A stretch of 64,000 bases of DNA from HK1 sp965215295 (GCA_965215295.1 OZ244045.1:2294001-2358000), one strand, 5' to 3'. Numbered from the stretch's first letter, positions 41,934 through 52,015 are shown. Notes: generated by a model not told the origin, from the letters alone. Program-made: numbers and translations.

Positions 41934-43442
41934 ATGACGGCGAGAAGCGGCACCGAATACATCGACGGCCTGCGCAACGACGGGCGTGAGGTCTGGCTCG
42001 GCGGAGAGCGGGTCGCCGAGGTCACCGAGCACCCCGCCTTCAAGGGCTCGATACGCGGGATCTCCGGGTTCTTCGACTGGCAGCTCCGTCACCCCGAGGA
42101 GTGCATCGTCGACGGGCCGGACCCGCACGGACCGGCCGGCGTCAGCCACCTCATCCCCCGCGGCGCGGACGACCTGCGCCGCCGCCATCGCGGACTGGAA
42201 AGGCTGGCGCGCTACAGCGTCGGGATGCTCGGCCGCACTCCGGACTACGTGAACCTCACCTTCGCGGGCTTCGCCGGCCAGCCGACGCTGTGGTCCGCCA
42301 ACGGCAACGGGCAGGGCGCCGAGAACCTCGTCGCCTTTCAACGCCACATCGCGCACAAGGACCTCGCGCTCACCCATACCATCATCCACCCCAGCGTGGA
42401 CGGGCGCATCGCCCCCTACGAGGGCGTCAACCGGGAGGTCGCGCTCAGGAAGGTGGGCGAGACCGGCGACGGGATCGTGGTGCGCGGGGCCCGGATCCTC
42501 GCCACCCTCGGTCCCTTCGCGGACGAGCTGGCCGTGTACCCGGGCCAGCCCATCCCCGGGGACGGCGTCGACGTCGCCCTCGTGTTCTCGATCCCCCTGT
42601 CGACTCCGGGGCTCAGGATCATCTGCCGGGACCACTACGGCGTCGACGCCGACCCCTTCGACCGGCCCTTCTCTTCCCGCTTCGACGAGCAGGATGCGTT
42701 CGTCGTGTTCGACGACGTGGTGGTGCCCCGGCACCGGGTGTTCCTGGACGGCGACCCGGCGACCTACAACGCGGTCATGGCCCGGGGCTGGGTGGGCAAC
42801 GTGATGCAGCAGACCTGCATCCGGGCGATGGTGAAGCTCGAGTTCGCCTACGAGCTCTGCTGCCGCATGGCCGAGGTCACCGGCCAGTCGCGCCGGCCGG
42901 AGGTCATGCAGATGCTGGGCGAGATCTGGACCTACGCCGAGCTCACCCGGGCCGCGGTCCGGGCCGCCGAGGCCGATGCGCACGAGTTCGGCGACGGCAC
43001 CTGGTTCTGCGACGAGAGGCCGTTCCGGGCGCTGCGCCCCACCCTGCCGCGATGGATGCCCCGGGTGAACGAGATCATCACCCTCATCGGCTCGCACAAC
43101 CTCATTGCCACGCCCTCGCGGGCCGGCCTCGACCACCCCGAGCTCCGGCCTTGGCTCGACCGCTACCTGCCCGGCGCCGATGGCGGTGGCGCACCGGAAC
43201 GCAGCCGCCTGTTCCGCACCGCCTGGGACTTTGCCGGCTCCGCCCTCGGCGCGCGCACCGAGCTCTATGAGCGCTACTACCTCGCTTCCGCCGCCCGCAC
43301 CTGTGCGCTGGCCCACATCGCGGCCCGCAAGGAGCGGGAGTGGACCCAGGTGCCGGCGTTCTGGGCGCACCTCGACGCCTCGGCCCGGGAGCCGGAAGTC
43401 CGCGCCGCGGAAAGTCCTCGCGGGACGGCACCCGCACCATGA
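41934..43442 (+). CDS. hpaB: 4-hydroxyphenylacetate 3-monooxygenase oxygenase component
   Basis: FADH2-dependent hydroxylase that makes homoprotocatechuate (3,4-dihydroxyphenylacetate). The 502-aa protein opens MTARSGTEYIDGLRNDGREV and contains TFAGFAGQPTLWSANG, LTHTIIHPSVDG and the conserved FVVFDDVVVPRHRVF segment of the HpaB/PvcC family, at full length. The reductase partner HpaC is not in the window and must be encoded elsewhere. It heads a rightward cluster of ring-cleavage genes and is divergent from a MarR regulator. Confidence 0.92.
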   Translation: MTARSGTEYIDGLRNDGREVWLGGERVAEVTEHPAFKGSIRGISGFFDWQLRHPEECIVDGPDPHGPAGVSHLIPRGADDLRRRHRGLERLARYSVGMLGRTPDYVNLTFAGFAGQPTLWSANGNGQGAENLVAFQRHIAHKDLALTHTIIHPSVDGRIAPYEGVNREVALRKVGETGDGIVVRGARILATLGPFADELAVYPGQPIPGDGVDVALVFSIPLSTPGLRIICRDHYGVDADPFDRPFSSRFDEQDAFVVFDDVVVPRHRVFLDGDPATYNAVMARGWVGNVMQQTCIRAMVKLEFAYELCCRMAEVTGQSRRPEVMQMLGEIWTYAELTRAAVRAAEADAHEFGDGTWFCDERPFRALRPTLPRWMPRVNEIITLIGSHNLIATPSRAGLDHPELRPWLDRYLPGADGGGAPERSRLFRTAWDFAGSALGARTELYERYYLASAARTCALAHIAARKEREWTQVPAFWAHLDASAREPEVRAAESPRGTAPAP

Positions 43443-43582
43443 GCGCAAATGAGTGTCCATTTCGGGGATATCGCCCCTGACGACCCCATGACCATGCTCG
43501 CACCCCGCCGGATGAATCCGGCCCGCACTTCCCGCCGGACCGGGCCTTCGGGGAGGGCATCGGGCGCAGCCGGCGCCGGCCG

Positions 43583-45055
43583 ATGACCCACCGGGTGAGC
43601 ATCGCCTCCGTCGAAGTCGATGCCCGGCACTGGATCGGCGGTGAACGGGTGGCGACGCCGGAGCGCTTCCCCGTGTTCTCGCCCATCGACCAGCGGCCCC
43701 TCGGCGAGGTATGCGCCGGCTCCGGCCGGGAAGTGGACGATGCGGTGAGCGCGGCGCGGGCGGCCTTTCCGGCCTGGGCCGCCCTCGGGCCGAAGGGCCG
43801 CGGGCCGATCCTGGAGCGCGTGGCGCAGGGCATCGAAGCCCGCACCGGCGAGCTCGCCCTCGTCGAGACCTGCGACAACGGCTCCCTGCTCATCGGCAAC
43901 CGGAAGAACGTGATGGCGCGCTCGGCGCACAACATCGCGTTCTTCGCCGAGCTCGCGACCCGCATGACGGGCGAGGTCATCGCCGGCGAGACCGTCGACA
44001 ACCACGTCCGCCACGAGCCCTCCGGGGTGGCGGCCCTGATCACGCCCTGGAACGCCCCGCTGATGCTGGGCACGTGGAAGCTCGGCCCGGCGCTGGCCGC
44101 AGGCAACACCGTGGTGCTGAAGCCTCCCGAGTGGGCGCCCTTCACCGGCTCGATGCTCGCGGACGTCGCGCACGCCGCGGGGCTGCCGGCGGGGGTGCTC
44201 AACGTCGTGCAGGGCACGGGGGGCGAGGCGGGTGCGGCGCTCGCGGCGCACCCGGGCATCGACCGCATCTCCTTCACCGGCGCTCCCGGGACCGCGCGGC
44301 GGATCGGCCGTGCGGCGGCGCAGTCGCTGACTCCGGTCAGCTTCGAGCTGGGCGGGAAGTCGCCCTTCATCGTGTTCGCCGACGCGGACCTGGATGCCGC
44401 GGCCCGCACCATCGCCCACCAGTACGTCAACGCCGGGCAGGTCTGCCTCGCGGGGACCCGGGTGCTGGTCGAGACGGACGTCGCGGAACCGCTCCTCGCC
44501 AGGGTCCGGGTCGAGACCGGGAAGCTCCCGGTCGGCGACCCCCGGGAGCTCGCCACCCGCGTCGGTCCCCTCATCCACCCCCGCCAGCACCAGCGGGTCG
44601 CCGGCTACGTGGAGCGGGCCCTCGCCAACGGGGCGCGAGCGCTCTTCGGGGGCGAGACGCACCCCTTCGGCGCGCTGTACTACCGCCCCACCCTGCTCGC
44701 GGGCGTGGCGCCGGGGGACGAGATCTTCCAGGAGGAAGTGTTCGGCCCGGTGCTCACCTGGAACACGTTCGGCGACGAGGCCGAGGCCCTCGCGCTCGCC
44801 AACGCCACCCGCTACGGTCTCGCCGCAATGGTGTACACGAGGGATCCGGCCAGAGCGCAGCGGGTGGCGGCCGGGATCGTCGCGGGCACGGTGTGGGTGA
44901 ACTGCTTCTTCGTGCGCGACCTCGCCGCTCCCTTCGGCGGCGCCGGGATCTCCGGGATCGGCCGCGAGGGAGGCCGGTGGAGCTTCGATTTCTTCTGCAA
45001 CGTCAAGAACGTGGCGATCCGCAGGGAGAGCTTCGGGGGGCCCTCGCATGGGTGA
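43583..45055 (+). CDS. hpaE: Aldehyde dehydrogenase, probable 5-carboxymethyl-2-hydroxymuconate semialdehyde dehydrogenase
   Basis: A 490-aa NAD-dependent dehydrogenase with ALITPWNAPLML (oxyanion Asn), FELGGKSPFIVF (base Glu) and GQVCLAGTR (catalytic Cys). Between hpaB and hpaD it should oxidise the semialdehyde formed by ring cleavage of homoprotocatechuate. It overlaps hpaD by eight bases. Family is certain; substrate is from context. The 140-base gap before it shows no gene. Confidence 0.87.
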   Translation: MTHRVSIASVEVDARHWIGGERVATPERFPVFSPIDQRPLGEVCAGSGREVDDAVSAARAAFPAWAALGPKGRGPILERVAQGIEARTGELALVETCDNGSLLIGNRKNVMARSAHNIAFFAELATRMTGEVIAGETVDNHVRHEPSGVAALITPWNAPLMLGTWKLGPALAAGNTVVLKPPEWAPFTGSMLADVAHAAGLPAGVLNVVQGTGGEAGAALAAHPGIDRISFTGAPGTARRIGRAAAQSLTPVSFELGGKSPFIVFADADLDAAARTIAHQYVNAGQVCLAGTRVLVETDVAEPLLARVRVETGKLPVGDPRELATRVGPLIHPRQHQRVAGYVERALANGARALFGGETHPFGALYYRPTLLAGVAPGDEIFQEEVFGPVLTWNTFGDEAEALALANATRYGLAAMVYTRDPARAQRVAAGIVAGTVWVNCFFVRDLAAPFGGAGISGIGREGGRWSFDFFCNVKNVAIRRESFGGPSHG

Positions 45056-45917
45056 GATCGTGAGCGCCGCGGTGGTCGGCCACGTCCCGACCGTGATGCT
45101 CGAGCCGGAGGTCAGGCGCAGGCTCGGCGGCACCGGGGAGGACACCACGCTGGTCGAGGGCTACCGGCGCCTGCGGGCCCACTTCGAGGCGAGGGCGGTC
45201 GATACCTGGGTGGTCTTCGACACCCACTGGTTCACCACCACCGAGCACGTGATCGCCGGCGCCGCCCACCATCGCGGCCTCTACACCTCCGAAGAGCTGC
45301 CCCGGGTCATCCACGAGCTGCCCTTCGACTACGCCGGGGCGCCCGAGCTCGCGGAGGCGATCCGGACCGCGGCCGGGGAACGGCGCATCCGCGTCACCAA
45401 CGCCACCACGCCGACGCTGCCCCGCCACTATCCCACCATCAACCTCGTGCACCACCTGCACCGCGGCGAGAAGGTCCTGTCGGTGGGGGTCTGCCAGACG
45501 GCGGAGATGGACGACTACCTCGCGTTCGGGGAGGCGATCGGGGCGGGCGTGGCGCGCACCGGAGCCCGGGTCGCCCTCCTCGGGAGCGGCGGCCTGTCAC
45601 ACCGGTTCTGGCCGCTGCGCGAGCTCTTCCATCACCAGGGCTACGACCCCCGGCACGTCATCACCCCGCAGGCGCGGGCGGCGGACCGCTACGTGCTGGA
45701 GTGCTGGGAGCGAGGCGACCACGCCGCGGTGTGCGACTTCTACCCCGAGTACCGCGCCCACGCGCCCGAGGGACGCTTCGCCCACTACCTGATGCTGCTC
45801 GGCGCCATCGGCGGCCGGGCCTGCAAGGTCCGCGGCGAGCGCTACTCCGCCTACGAGAGCTCGATCGGCACCGGGCAGGTGCACGTGGTGTTCGATCTCG
45901 ACCCGGACCCGCCGTGA
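45048..45917 (+). CDS. hpaD: 3,4-dihydroxyphenylacetate 2,3-dioxygenase (LigB-type extradiol)
   Basis: Opens the ring of homoprotocatechuate next to the diol with a non-haem iron. The 289-aa protein matches the LigB-superfamily HpaD group: GHVPTVMLEP near the start, VVFDTHWFTT, ATTPTLPRHYPTINLVHHL, GSGGLSHRFWP and APEGRFAHYLMLLGA. Iron-ligand histidines are visible in the first, second and central segments. It overlaps hpaE, so expression is coupled. Confidence 0.92.
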   Translation: MGEIVSAAVVGHVPTVMLEPEVRRRLGGTGEDTTLVEGYRRLRAHFEARAVDTWVVFDTHWFTTTEHVIAGAAHHRGLYTSEELPRVIHELPFDYAGAPELAEAIRTAAGERRIRVTNATTPTLPRHYPTINLVHHLHRGEKVLSVGVCQTAEMDDYLAFGEAIGAGVARTGARVALLGSGGLSHRFWPLRELFHHQGYDPRHVITPQARAADRYVLECWERGDHAAVCDFYPEYRAHAPEGRFAHYLMLLGAIGGRACKVRGERYSAYESSIGTGQVHVVFDLDPDPP

Positions 45918-45967
45918 AGCGACGGCCGCGGACACACGATCGATTGGAAACAGGAGACCCTGCGAGC

Positions 45968-46765
45968 ATGACCCTCAAAGGATGGACCTTCGCGCAGAGC
46001 CCCACCGGCAAATCCTCCCTCCTGCCGCCGCCTCCCTGGCACTACTCGGGCGAGATCGTGTCCGCCGACTTCAGCGCGGACCCGGAGCGGGTCGCGGAGC
46101 TCCTCCCCCCCGGCATGGCCTCGATGGGGGACGGGAGCGGCAGCTTCGTGTTCGCGGACTGGTGCTCGGCCGCCGACCACGACCCCCGCATCCGCGACGA
46201 CCCCGCGGTGGGGCAGTACCGCGAGGCGTACTGCGTGCTCTACGGGCTCTTCGAGGAGAAGAAGGTGAGCCGCATCCCCTACATCTGGGTGGACAGCGAG
46301 CTCTCCCTCGTCCGCGGCCACGTGCAGGGCTTTCCCAAGAAGATGGGGGACATCGCCATGACCCGCCCGGTGGAGCTGGGCAAGGGCGGGGTCCGCAAGG
46401 CGATCGGCTCCCGCTTCGCCGCCCACGTGTCGTCCCTCGGGCGGCGCCTCGCCACCTTGAGCGTGACCCTGGAGGCGACGCTCGAGAAGTTCTATCCGCC
46501 CTCGGTGGCGCGCCCGCCCCTGCACACGCGCCTGTTCCCGTCGATCGACGGTGACGAGCCCTCGGTCCACGAGTTCCAGCGGGCCAGGGTCGCCGGCTTC
46601 GAGATCGGCACCGTGTTCACCGGCCCCGCCACCCTCGAGTTCGGGTCCTCGGAGTTCAACGAGATCGACGCGCTCGGTCCGCTCCGCGTGGAGCGGGGCT
46701 ACGTCCACTCGATGGCCTTCTCGGTGGTCGGCGGCGCCGTGCAGCCGGTCGGGGAGGCGCCGTGA
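45968..46765 (+). CDS. Acetoacetate decarboxylase family protein
   Basis: The 265-aa protein from ATG 45968 carries the family's active-site segment VQGFPKKMGDI with the Schiff-base lysine candidates at 124-125, and YIWVDSELSLVRG where acidic and arginine residues lie. The catalytic role in this cluster is unclear: the homoprotocatechuate pathway needs decarboxylation of the 5-carboxymethyl-2-oxo-hex-3-ene-1,7-dioate intermediate, usually done by HpaG. It overlaps the next gene as GTGA. It could be an aldolase-like or hydratase relative within the fold. Confidence 0.75.
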   Translation: MTLKGWTFAQSPTGKSSLLPPPPWHYSGEIVSADFSADPERVAELLPPGMASMGDGSGSFVFADWCSAADHDPRIRDDPAVGQYREAYCVLYGLFEEKKVSRIPYIWVDSELSLVRGHVQGFPKKMGDIAMTRPVELGKGGVRKAIGSRFAAHVSSLGRRLATLSVTLEATLEKFYPPSVARPPLHTRLFPSIDGDEPSVHEFQRARVAGFEIGTVFTGPATLEFGSSEFNEIDALGPLRVERGYVHSMAFSVVGGAVQPVGEAP

Positions 46766-47700
46766 GCGTGCTCGACGGACCACGGCGCGAGCGCCGCCGC
46801 ATCCTGCTGGAGGGGGAGAGCCGGTGGTGCGAGCCGGACGGCGACGTGCTCGTGCTCGATGGCGGACGCCGGGTCCCGGAGCGGGACGCGGTGTACCTGG
46901 CGCCCTGCGACCCGGGCAAGATCCTCTGCGTGCACCTGAACTTCCGATCGCGGGCGGTGGAGTTCGGCCGCAGCCTCGAAGGCGAGACCCCGACCTACTT
47001 CCTGAAGCCGCCGAGCGCGCTCAACGCGCACCGCGGCGCACTCGTGCGCCCCGCCGACTGCCACTGGCTCAACTACGAGGGCGAGATCGCGGCCATCGTG
47101 GGCCGCCCGATGCGGGACGTCTCCCCGGACGACGTGTGGGACCACCTCGCCGGGTTCTCCCCCGCCAACGACGTCGGCGCGCACGACTTCCGGGAGACCG
47201 ACGCCGGCTCCATGCTGCGGGTCAAGGGCATGGACGGCTTCTGCCCGATCGGTCCCGGCATCGTGAGCGGGGTGGACGTGCGCGGCTCGACGTTGCGCAC
47301 CTGGCTCAACCGCGCGCTGGTCCAGGAAGGGCCGGTGAGCGAGATGGTGTGGGGGATCGACTACCTGCTCGCGGACCTGAGCCGGTACATCACCCTCGAC
47401 CCGGGCGACGTGGTGCTGACCGGGACCCCCTGGTACTCGCGGCCCATGGCGATCGGCGATGTCGTCGAGGTGGAGATCGACGGCTTGGGGCGTCTCGCCA
47501 ACACCGTGGTGGAAGGACCCGCGCCCGCGCATGCCGTCGGACACCAGCCCACCGGCGCCAAGCAGGTGAGAGCGGTCGCCCTCGGCAAGGACTACCACCG
47601 GATGAAGAACGAAGGCTACGGCGTCGAGCCCGCGGACTACTTCGAGGCCCGCGACGAGTTCCTCCGCCGCAGCCGCGAGGAAGGCCCCGGGCGTGCCTGA
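46762..47700 (+). CDS. hpaG: Fumarylacetoacetate hydrolase family protein, HpaG-like isomerase/decarboxylase
   Basis: A 312-aa protein of the FAH fold, start GTG 46762. The core has ILCVHLNFRSRAVEFG, YEGEIAAIVGRPMRDV (metal-binding E..E), FSPANDVGAHDFRETD, MDGFCPIGPG and VVLTGTPWYSRPM. This corresponds to HpaG-type opet decarboxylase/HHDD isomerase in homoprotocatechuate catabolism. It is overlapped by its neighbours on both sides. Distinguishing it from other FAH-family hydratases is not possible by eye. Confidence 0.8.
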   Translation: MSVLDGPRRERRRILLEGESRWCEPDGDVLVLDGGRRVPERDAVYLAPCDPGKILCVHLNFRSRAVEFGRSLEGETPTYFLKPPSALNAHRGALVRPADCHWLNYEGEIAAIVGRPMRDVSPDDVWDHLAGFSPANDVGAHDFRETDAGSMLRVKGMDGFCPIGPGIVSGVDVRGSTLRTWLNRALVQEGPVSEMVWGIDYLLADLSRYITLDPGDVVLTGTPWYSRPMAIGDVVEVEIDGLGRLANTVVEGPAPAHAVGHQPTGAKQVRAVALGKDYHRMKNEGYGVEPADYFEARDEFLRRSREEGPGRA

Positions 47701-48940
47701 CGCCCCCGCGCCCGCCATCGGAGCGCTCGGCCGCCACGCCGCGGCGATGCGGGCGACGGTCGAGCGCGCAAGGCGGGAGATCCCCTTCTACGCCGAGCAC
47801 CACCGCGACACCCCCTCCCTCGACCTGCATGCGCTGCCGACCTGCAGCAAGTCGGACCTCGGCGCCTTCGGCCGCCTGCCCCTGTCCTCGCGTCCCCTGT
47901 CGGACATGTACCGCGTGTCCGCGACCTCCGGCACCACCGGAGAACGCCTGTTCATCGGTCATACCGAGGGCGAATGGCGGGCGGTCCGGGAGCAGTACGC
48001 CCGGGTCGTGCGGTGCATCGGCATCGAGAGCACCGACGTCCTGCTGAACACGCACGGCGGTGGCCTCTGGATCGGAGCGCCCTCGCTCGACGAGCTCGCG
48101 CACGCGGGCGGCGCCGGCATCGTGCCCTGCGGGCCGACCGGACCCGCCCAGGTGATCGAGTGGCTGCGAGAGCTGCCGATCACCCTCATCTCCGCCACCC
48201 CCTCCTACATGCGCCTGCTGACCGAGACGGCGGCCCGGGCGGGCGAGGACCTCGGGAGCCTGCGGCTCCGGATGGGGCTCCTCGGCGGGGAGGGCTCGAG
48301 CCCCGCCCTCAAGCGCGGCGTCGCACGCGCGTTCGGGCCCGGCTTCCGTTGGCAGGAAATGTACGGATCGACCGAGACGGGCGGACCGATCCTCGCCTTC
48401 GCCCCGCCGCGGGACCCGTTCGGGGGCCGCCTGAACGTGAACACCGAGTACTTCGTGGTCGAGCTGCTGCACCCGGACCGGGACGAGCCGGTCGCGTGCG
48501 GCGAGATCGGCGAGATCACCCTGAGCACCCCTTACCGCGAAGGCACGGTGCTGATCCGCTACCGGACCCGGGATCTGGCCGCATCCCGGCCGGAGGAGCG
48601 CGACGCCTCCGGCTGGCCCCAGATGACGAGCGTCATCGCCCGCATCGACGACGCCATCAAGGTGCGGGGCACGCTCGTCTACCCGGGCGCGATCGAGGAC
48701 GTGCTCGCCTCGCGGCTGTTGCCGGGCGCGGAGTGGAGGGTCGGGATCGATCGGGAGCCGGGCGCGAACGACGTGATGACCATCCGCTACGAGCATCCCG
48801 ACGATTCGCTGCACGCGGACCTCGCCGCCGCCCTGCACGCCCGCATCGGGGTCAAGCCGGTGCTGGAGGCCGTCCCTCCCGGCCTCTTCGAACGGTTCAG
48901 CGCGAAGGCGGCCCGCGTCGTGGACAGGCGCAAGCCCTGA
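47693..48940 (+). CDS. Phenylacetate-CoA ligase-like adenylate-forming enzyme
   Basis: The 415-aa product, from GTG 47693 overlapping the previous gene by 8 bases, has the ATP motif SATSGTTGERLFIG, the adenylate motif MYGSTETGGPI and TLSTPYREGTVLIRYRTRDL, typical of PaaK. It is shorter than many AMP-ligases but normal for PaaK. Activation of phenylacetate, hydroxyphenylacetate or a downstream acid to its CoA ester is likely. It ends the hpa operon and converges with the TRAP genes. Confidence 0.82.
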   Translation: MPDAPAPAIGALGRHAAAMRATVERARREIPFYAEHHRDTPSLDLHALPTCSKSDLGAFGRLPLSSRPLSDMYRVSATSGTTGERLFIGHTEGEWRAVREQYARVVRCIGIESTDVLLNTHGGGLWIGAPSLDELAHAGGAGIVPCGPTGPAQVIEWLRELPITLISATPSYMRLLTETAARAGEDLGSLRLRMGLLGGEGSSPALKRGVARAFGPGFRWQEMYGSTETGGPILAFAPPRDPFGGRLNVNTEYFVVELLHPDRDEPVACGEIGEITLSTPYREGTVLIRYRTRDLAASRPEERDASGWPQMTSVIARIDDAIKVRGTLVYPGAIEDVLASRLLPGAEWRVGIDREPGANDVMTIRYEHPDDSLHADLAAALHARIGVKPVLEAVPPGLFERFSAKAARVVDRRKP

Positions 48941-48980
48941 CCCCGGCCCGGGTTCCTCGCCGCTGGGGGTGTCGTGAACG

Positions 48981-50336
48981 TCACCCGCCGAGAAGCCCGG
49001 GAAGCCACAGCGTGAGCGCCGGGAAGGCGACCAGGACCGCCACCCGCACCAGCTCCGCCCCGAAGAACGGCAGCACGCCGAGGAACGTCTGCCGCATCGG
49101 CACGTCCGGCGCCTGGGCCGAGATGATGAAGACGTTCATGCCCACGGGGGGCGTGATGAGCCCGAGCTCGACGACGATCAGGGCCAGGATGCCGAACCAG
49201 ATCTTCAGGTCTTCGGTGGTCACGCCGAAGGGCGAGTCCGCCGCCGAAACCCAGTCGCCGCCATTCAGCTCCACGAGTACCGGCCAGAAGAACGGGATCG
49301 CCAGCAGGATCATCGACAGGCTGTCCATCAGGCATCCCAGCACGATGAGCGCCGCCAGCAGGATGAGCAGGGTCGCCATCGGGGCGAGGCCCGAGCCGGC
49401 CATCCACTCCGCCATCGCCTGCGGCGCGCCGCCGCGGGACATGAAGATCTTGAGCAGCTCCGCGCCGAGGAGGATCAGGTAGATCATGCCCGTGGTGCGC
49501 GCGGTCTCCAGGAGGGCCTCGCGCCCGTCGGCCCGGGACAGCCGGCCCTTGACGATGCCGAACAGGGCCACCATGACCGCGCCCACCGCGGCGGCCGGCG
49601 TCGGATTGAAGAAGCCGAAGTAGATGCCGCCGATCACCACCCCGAAGACCAGCGCCACCGGCGCGATGCCGAGCGTGGCCGCGATGAACTCCCCGCGATC
49701 GGGAAGCGCTCCCCTCGGACCCGCGTCCGGGACGATCGTCACGTAGATCAGGATGGTGAGGATGAACAGGGCGACCGCGATCAGCCCGGGGATCAGGGCG
49801 GCGGCGAACATCGTGACCACGTTCGCCTCCACGATGATGGAGTAGATGATCAGGATCACCGACGGGGGGATCAGGATGCCCAGGACCCCGCCGGCCGCGA
49901 TGGTGCCCGTGCCGAGGGTATTGGAGTACCGGTAGCGCCTGAGCTCGGGCAGCGCGACGCGCCCCATCGTGGAGGCGGTGGCGAGCGAGCTGCCGCACAC
50001 GGCGCCGAATCCGGCGCAGGCGGCGATGGCCGAGACCGCGACGCCGCCACGCAGCCAGCCCAGCCACGCATTCGCCGCCCTGAAGAGGTCCGCGCTGAGA
50101 CCGCAGCGCGACGCGATGGCCCCCATCAGGACGAACAGGGGCACGACGGACAGGTCGTAGGTCGAAAACTGGCCGTAGGCGAGGTCCTTGAGCTGGCTCA
50201 GGACGACCTTCGGACCGGTCAGAACGGCGATCCCGACGCTGCCCACCACGATCATGGCGTAGGCGACGGGCACCCGGATCGCGATCAGCGCAACGAGCGC
50301 CCCGAGCCCGAGCAGGCCGATGGTGGTCGGCTCCAT
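48981..50336 (-). CDS. TRAP transporter large permease (DctM)
   Basis: A 451-aa inner-membrane protein with about 12-14 hydrophobic helices. FVLMGAIASRCGLSADLFRA, GAVCGSSLATASTMGRVALPE and GILIPPSVILIIYSI are classic DctM motifs. It couples sodium flow to uptake of an organic acid bound by the periplasmic DctP. It follows dctQ by 22 bases. Confidence 0.93.
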   Translation of the reverse strand: MEPTTIGLLGLGALVALIAIRVPVAYAMIVVGSVGIAVLTGPKVVLSQLKDLAYGQFSTYDLSVVPLFVLMGAIASRCGLSADLFRAANAWLGWLRGGVAVSAIAACAGFGAVCGSSLATASTMGRVALPELRRYRYSNTLGTGTIAAGGVLGILIPPSVILIIYSIIVEANVVTMFAAALIPGLIAVALFILTILIYVTIVPDAGPRGALPDRGEFIAATLGIAPVALVFGVVIGGIYFGFFNPTPAAAVGAVMVALFGIVKGRLSRADGREALLETARTTGMIYLILLGAELLKIFMSRGGAPQAMAEWMAGSGLAPMATLLILLAALIVLGCLMDSLSMILLAIPFFWPVLVELNGGDWVSAADSPFGVTTEDLKIWFGILALIVVELGLITPPVGMNVFIISAQAPDVPMRQTFLGVLPFFGAELVRVAVLVAFPALTLWLPGLLGG

Positions 50337-50358
50337 GGTCGGCCCCGATCAGCCCGGA

Positions 50359-50880
50359 TCAGCCCGACTTCGCCCGCGCGACTTCACCGAACGCTTCGAC
50401 GAGCGTGATGACGGACGCGAGGACGAGGAGCGCCAGCGAAACCAGGGCCGGCACGAAGGCCCACCAGATCGGGATCTCGAGGATCCCGGTGAACTGCTCG
50501 TATTCGCGGTAGTCCAGCAGGCCGGCGCTCATCCGCCACAGCAGGATGGCCGCGAAGACCACCGCGATGACCGCGGCCAGCGCCGACATCACCGCCACCG
50601 ATCGCGGTCCCGCGCGCATGGTGAAGATGTCGGCCGAGACGTTCGCCCCGGCGAGCTGGCAGTAGGGAAGGAAGCAGAAGGCGGCGACCGCGGCGCCCAT
50701 CTCCGTCAGCTCGAAGTCGCCGGGAAAGGGCTTGCCGACGATCGCGCCGGCGAGGATCGACCAGGCGTTGACCAAGACCACGCCCACGAGCACGAGCCCG
50801 CCCAGCAGGGCCCATGCCGTGATCAGCCGGCGGGCGGGGCGGAAACGCCCCGCCCGTCCCGCGCCGACGGCCGTGGTCAC
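50359..50880 (-). CDS. TRAP transporter small permease (DctQ)
   Basis: A 173-aa four-helix membrane protein between DctP and DctM. Hydrophobic helices cover about 19-42, 56-75, 92-113 and 136-160, with the conserved GKPFPGDFELTEMGAAV loop. It completes the three-part TRAP transporter. Confidence 0.88.
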   Translation of the reverse strand: MTTAVGAGRAGRFRPARRLITAWALLGGLVLVGVVLVNAWSILAGAIVGKPFPGDFELTEMGAAVAAFCFLPYCQLAGANVSADIFTMRAGPRSVAVMSALAAVIAVVFAAILLWRMSAGLLDYREYEQFTGILEIPIWWAFVPALVSLALLVLASVITLVEAFGEVARAKSG

Positions 50881-50883
50881 CGC

Positions 50884-51930
50884 CTAGTTGGACATCATGT
50901 TCTTCGAGACCAGCTCGACCGCCTGATCGTAGAGCGCCTGCCCGTCGATGCCCTTCTCGTTCATCTCCGCGATCCAGCGGTCGACGACCGGCGCCACGGC
51001 GGCTTCGAACGCGGCCCACTCCTCGTCGGAGAGCTGGACGTGCTGGTTGCCGCTGTCGGTCGCCATCTTGATGCCGAAGGCTTCCGCACCGTCCCAGATG
51101 TCGCCGACCCTGGCGTGCCAGTCGCGGCCCGAGGCGTCCTCGAAGACCTTGCGGATGTCGTCCGGCAGGCCGTTCCAGCGGTCCTCGTTGATGAGGACCG
51201 AGAACGAGGTGGTGCCCAGCCGCTTGCCCCCGGGTCCCTCGATCTGGTACCGCGTCTGCTCGTGGATCTTCAGCGGCGGGATGATCTCGAACGGGATCAG
51301 CGCCCCGTCGACCACCTTCTTGGCGAGCGCGGCCGGGATCTCGCCGACCGAGGTCTTGACCGGGTTCGCCCCGAGGGCTTCGACCACCCACGCTCCGGTC
51401 CGCGACGGGATGCGGATCTTCTTGCCGGCCAGATCCGCGGGCGAACGGACCGGGGAATCCGCCATGTGGATCGCCTGGCCGCCGTGCACGTGCTGGAACA
51501 GCGCGACCACGCCCTTGAAGTCCTTGCCGAGCTCGCCGTCGTACATGGTCTCCATCGCCATGTTCACGGCGGCGCTGCTGCCCTGGTGCACGCCGGGTAG
51601 CTCGAACACCTCGGTCCGGGGGAACTGCCCCGCGGCGTAGGCGTTCACGACCCAGGCAATGTCCACCACCCCGTCGCGCACCTGGCGCGGAAGCTGCGGC
51701 GGCTTGCCGCCCAGCGTCATCGCCGGGAAGATCTCGATGGAGATGCGCCCGCCCGAGGCGTCCATGATCGACTGCGCCCAGGGCTCCAGCATCAGCCGGT
51801 GCGCCGGCGCCTTCGGCCCCAGGAAGTGGTGGAGCTTGAACTCGAACTCCGCCGCGTACGTGGCCGTCGTCCCGGCCACGGCGATCGCCGCGCCGAGGGC
51901 GGCGGCGCCCAGCTTTCGAAACACGTTCAT
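50884..51930 (-). CDS. TRAP transporter periplasmic substrate-binding protein (DctP)
   Basis: From ATG 51930 the protein is 348 aa with a signal peptide (MNVFRKLGAAALGAAIAVAG, cleavage after TYAAE). Family segments follow: FPAMTLGGKPPQLPRQVRDGV, the LAGKKIRIPS binding-domain strand and NGLPDDIRKVFEDA. It binds an organic acid in the periplasm and delivers it to DctQM. The neighbouring iorAB and hpa genes suggest an aryl-pyruvate or aryl-acetate. A start at 52014 would mask the signal peptide. Confidence 0.92.
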   Translation of the reverse strand: MNVFRKLGAAALGAAIAVAGTTATYAAEFEFKLHHFLGPKAPAHRLMLEPWAQSIMDASGGRISIEIFPAMTLGGKPPQLPRQVRDGVVDIAWVVNAYAAGQFPRTEVFELPGVHQGSSAAVNMAMETMYDGELGKDFKGVVALFQHVHGGQAIHMADSPVRSPADLAGKKIRIPSRTGAWVVEALGANPVKTSVGEIPAALAKKVVDGALIPFEIIPPLKIHEQTRYQIEGPGGKRLGTTSFSVLINEDRWNGLPDDIRKVFEDASGRDWHARVGDIWDGAEAFGIKMATDSGNQHVQLSDEEWAAFEAAVAPVVDRWIAEMNEKGIDGQALYDQAVELVSKNMMSN

Positions 51931-52015
51931 CTTGGTTCTCCCCTGTCTGGCGTCCGTTCTCGTGTGTTCGTGGTTGGCGCCCGTTGCGGCGCCCGGTTTG
52001 CGAATTGCACCCATA